Assembly: GCA_002529645.1 (NCBI GenBank)
Contig: NAEP01000023.1
Span: 1-64,000, forward strand
DNA: 64,000 nucleotides
Direction: 5' to 3'
Origin: Candidatus Lumbricidiphila eiseniae
Lineage (GTDB): Bacteria; Actinomycetota; Actinomycetes; Actinomycetales; Microbacteriaceae
The notes beneath the pieces are model-generated. The model was given only the letters and a program-made list of their open reading frames with translations, was not told the origin of the DNA and did no database searches. A program made the position numbers and the translations under genes. Below, piece after piece: positions 63,170 to 64,000 of this stretch (position 1 is its first letter; every line of letters begins with the position of its first letter).

Positions 63170-64000
63170 ATGAGTGAATCCAAGAGCGCGCGTCAGCAGC
63201 AGCGCTCAGTGAAGCAAGCGACCATGAAGGATGTCGCGGTGGCAGCCGGAGTCGGGCTCGGGACGGTGTCCAGAGTGTTCTCCAAGCAGGGCAAGGTCGC
63301 GGAATCGACGCGACACCGCGTGGAGGAGACAGCGCGTGAGCTCAATTACCACCCCAGCGCGATCGGTCGCGGGCTGAAGCGACAGGCCACTGACAACATC
63401 GGCCTCATTGTCGCCGACATTTCGAACAACTTTTACGGTGAGTTCGCCCAGGGGGTTCTCGCCACGGCGAAGTCCATGGGGCGTCACGTCATCCTCTGCG
63501 CGAGCGGCGAGGACGCCGAGAGCGAGAAGGAGTACATCGACCTGCTCGTCGAACAGCGCGTTGACGGCATCATTGCCTTTCCCACCGGGCACAACGTCGG
63601 TGCCTGGCAGAGCGCTTTGCGCCTCGGCATCAACATCGTCTTCGCCGACCGCACAATTGATGAGCTGAACATCCCCTCGGTTCTCATCGACAATCTCGCT
63701 GCGGCCCGATCCCTCACCGAGTATGTGCTCGCCCTCGGGCATCGGCGGATCGGCTATCTCGGTGGCCCATCGCATCTGACAAGCGGACGTCTGCGCACCG
63801 AGGGTTTCCGCCGGGCGCACGCCGATATGGGCGTCGAGGTCGACGAGCAACTCGTCGTGCAGACTCGTTTCACCCGCGACACTGCGTACGCGAGCGCGCT
63901 GCGGCTCCTCGTTGTCGAGGAACCACCCACCGCGCTCATCGCGAGCAACAATGTGCTTGGGGAAGCTGCGCTCACGGCCATCCGTGACCGTCGGTTGCGT
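63170..64000 (+). CDS. LacI-family transcriptional regulator (runs off the window)
   Basis: 277 residues in the window. Helix-turn-helix TMKDVAVAAGVGLGTVSRVFS, then hinge and periplasmic-binding-like domain (IGLIVADISNNFYGEFAQGV, DGIIAFP, YVLALGHRRIGYLGGP). ATG 63170 after GGAG. Two matching operators predict control of itself and the divergent ABC operon. Confidence 0.92.
   Translation, partial: MSESKSARQQQRSVKQATMKDVAVAAGVGLGTVSRVFSKQGKVAESTRHRVEETARELNYHPSAIGRGLKRQATDNIGLIVADISNNFYGEFAQGVLATAKSMGRHVILCASGEDAESEKEYIDLLVEQRVDGIIAFPTGHNVGAWQSALRLGINIVFADRTIDELNIPSVLIDNLAAARSLTEYVLALGHRRIGYLGGPSHLTSGRLRTEGFRRAHADMGVEVDEQLVVQTRFTRDTAYASALRLLVVEEPPTALIASNNVLGEAALTAIRDRRLR

Overview
The window comes from a high-GC actinobacterium, most likely a member of the Microbacteriaceae. 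The block leuC-leuD-murA-plsC-gpsA-ddl-(DUF3515 lipoprotein)-thiL, the TerC and TrhO neighbours, and frequent GTG/TTG starts with purine-rich ribosome binding sites support this. The placement is an inference from gene order and codon use.

Layout. 1-760: start of an IS481-type transposase running off the left edge, beside a broken PIN-domain gene. 820-6000: a GntR regulator, ADP-ribosylglycohydrolase, NCS1 permease and PfkB kinase (the logic of the E. coli yegTUV/yegW cluster), then a secreted SGNH hydrolase. 6000-9400: a patch with IS30 ends, a decayed IS30 transposase, a secreted/membrane protein pair and an UlaG-like hydrolase. 9610-16554: a small integrated element in tRNA-Glu(CUC) with integrase, excisionase, a Fic protein and a truncated, frameshifted MobF-type relaxase. 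16580-28445: core genes (trhO, riboswitch-controlled terC, an RNase H protein, then leuC to thiL with a candidate leucine leader peptide). 28570-64000: carbohydrate genes in four sets, each with its own regulator: DeoR set (29.1-41.3 kb), GntR/FadR set resembling non-phosphorylating L-rhamnose catabolism (41.4-51.7 kb), ROK set with ThuA and Gfo/Idh (51.8-58.7 kb), and an ABC set with a LacI regulator (58.8-64.0 kb).

The most unusual signal crosses these regions. At about 14 sites a sequence of about 22-28 bp occurs two to four times with a start-to-start period of 59-63 bp, nearly always 60 or 61. Each site has its own repeat and an unrelated insert of about 32-35 bp. That is type I-E CRISPR geometry, but the repeats look like duplicated local host sequence: one lies in frame in the PIN gene, one contains a pfkB stop codon, and one contains the end of an ImmA-like gene. 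The best explanation I can offer is recurrent off-target spacer integration by a Cas1-Cas2 complex encoded elsewhere, seeding many tiny arrays. No cas gene is present here, so this remains a hypothesis.

Visible regulation includes a LacI-type 14-bp operator in both orientations before the LacI gene and its ABC operon, a shared motif before two genes of the GntR/FadR set, a leucine-codon leader peptide with hairpin before leuC, and a probable manganese riboswitch before terC.
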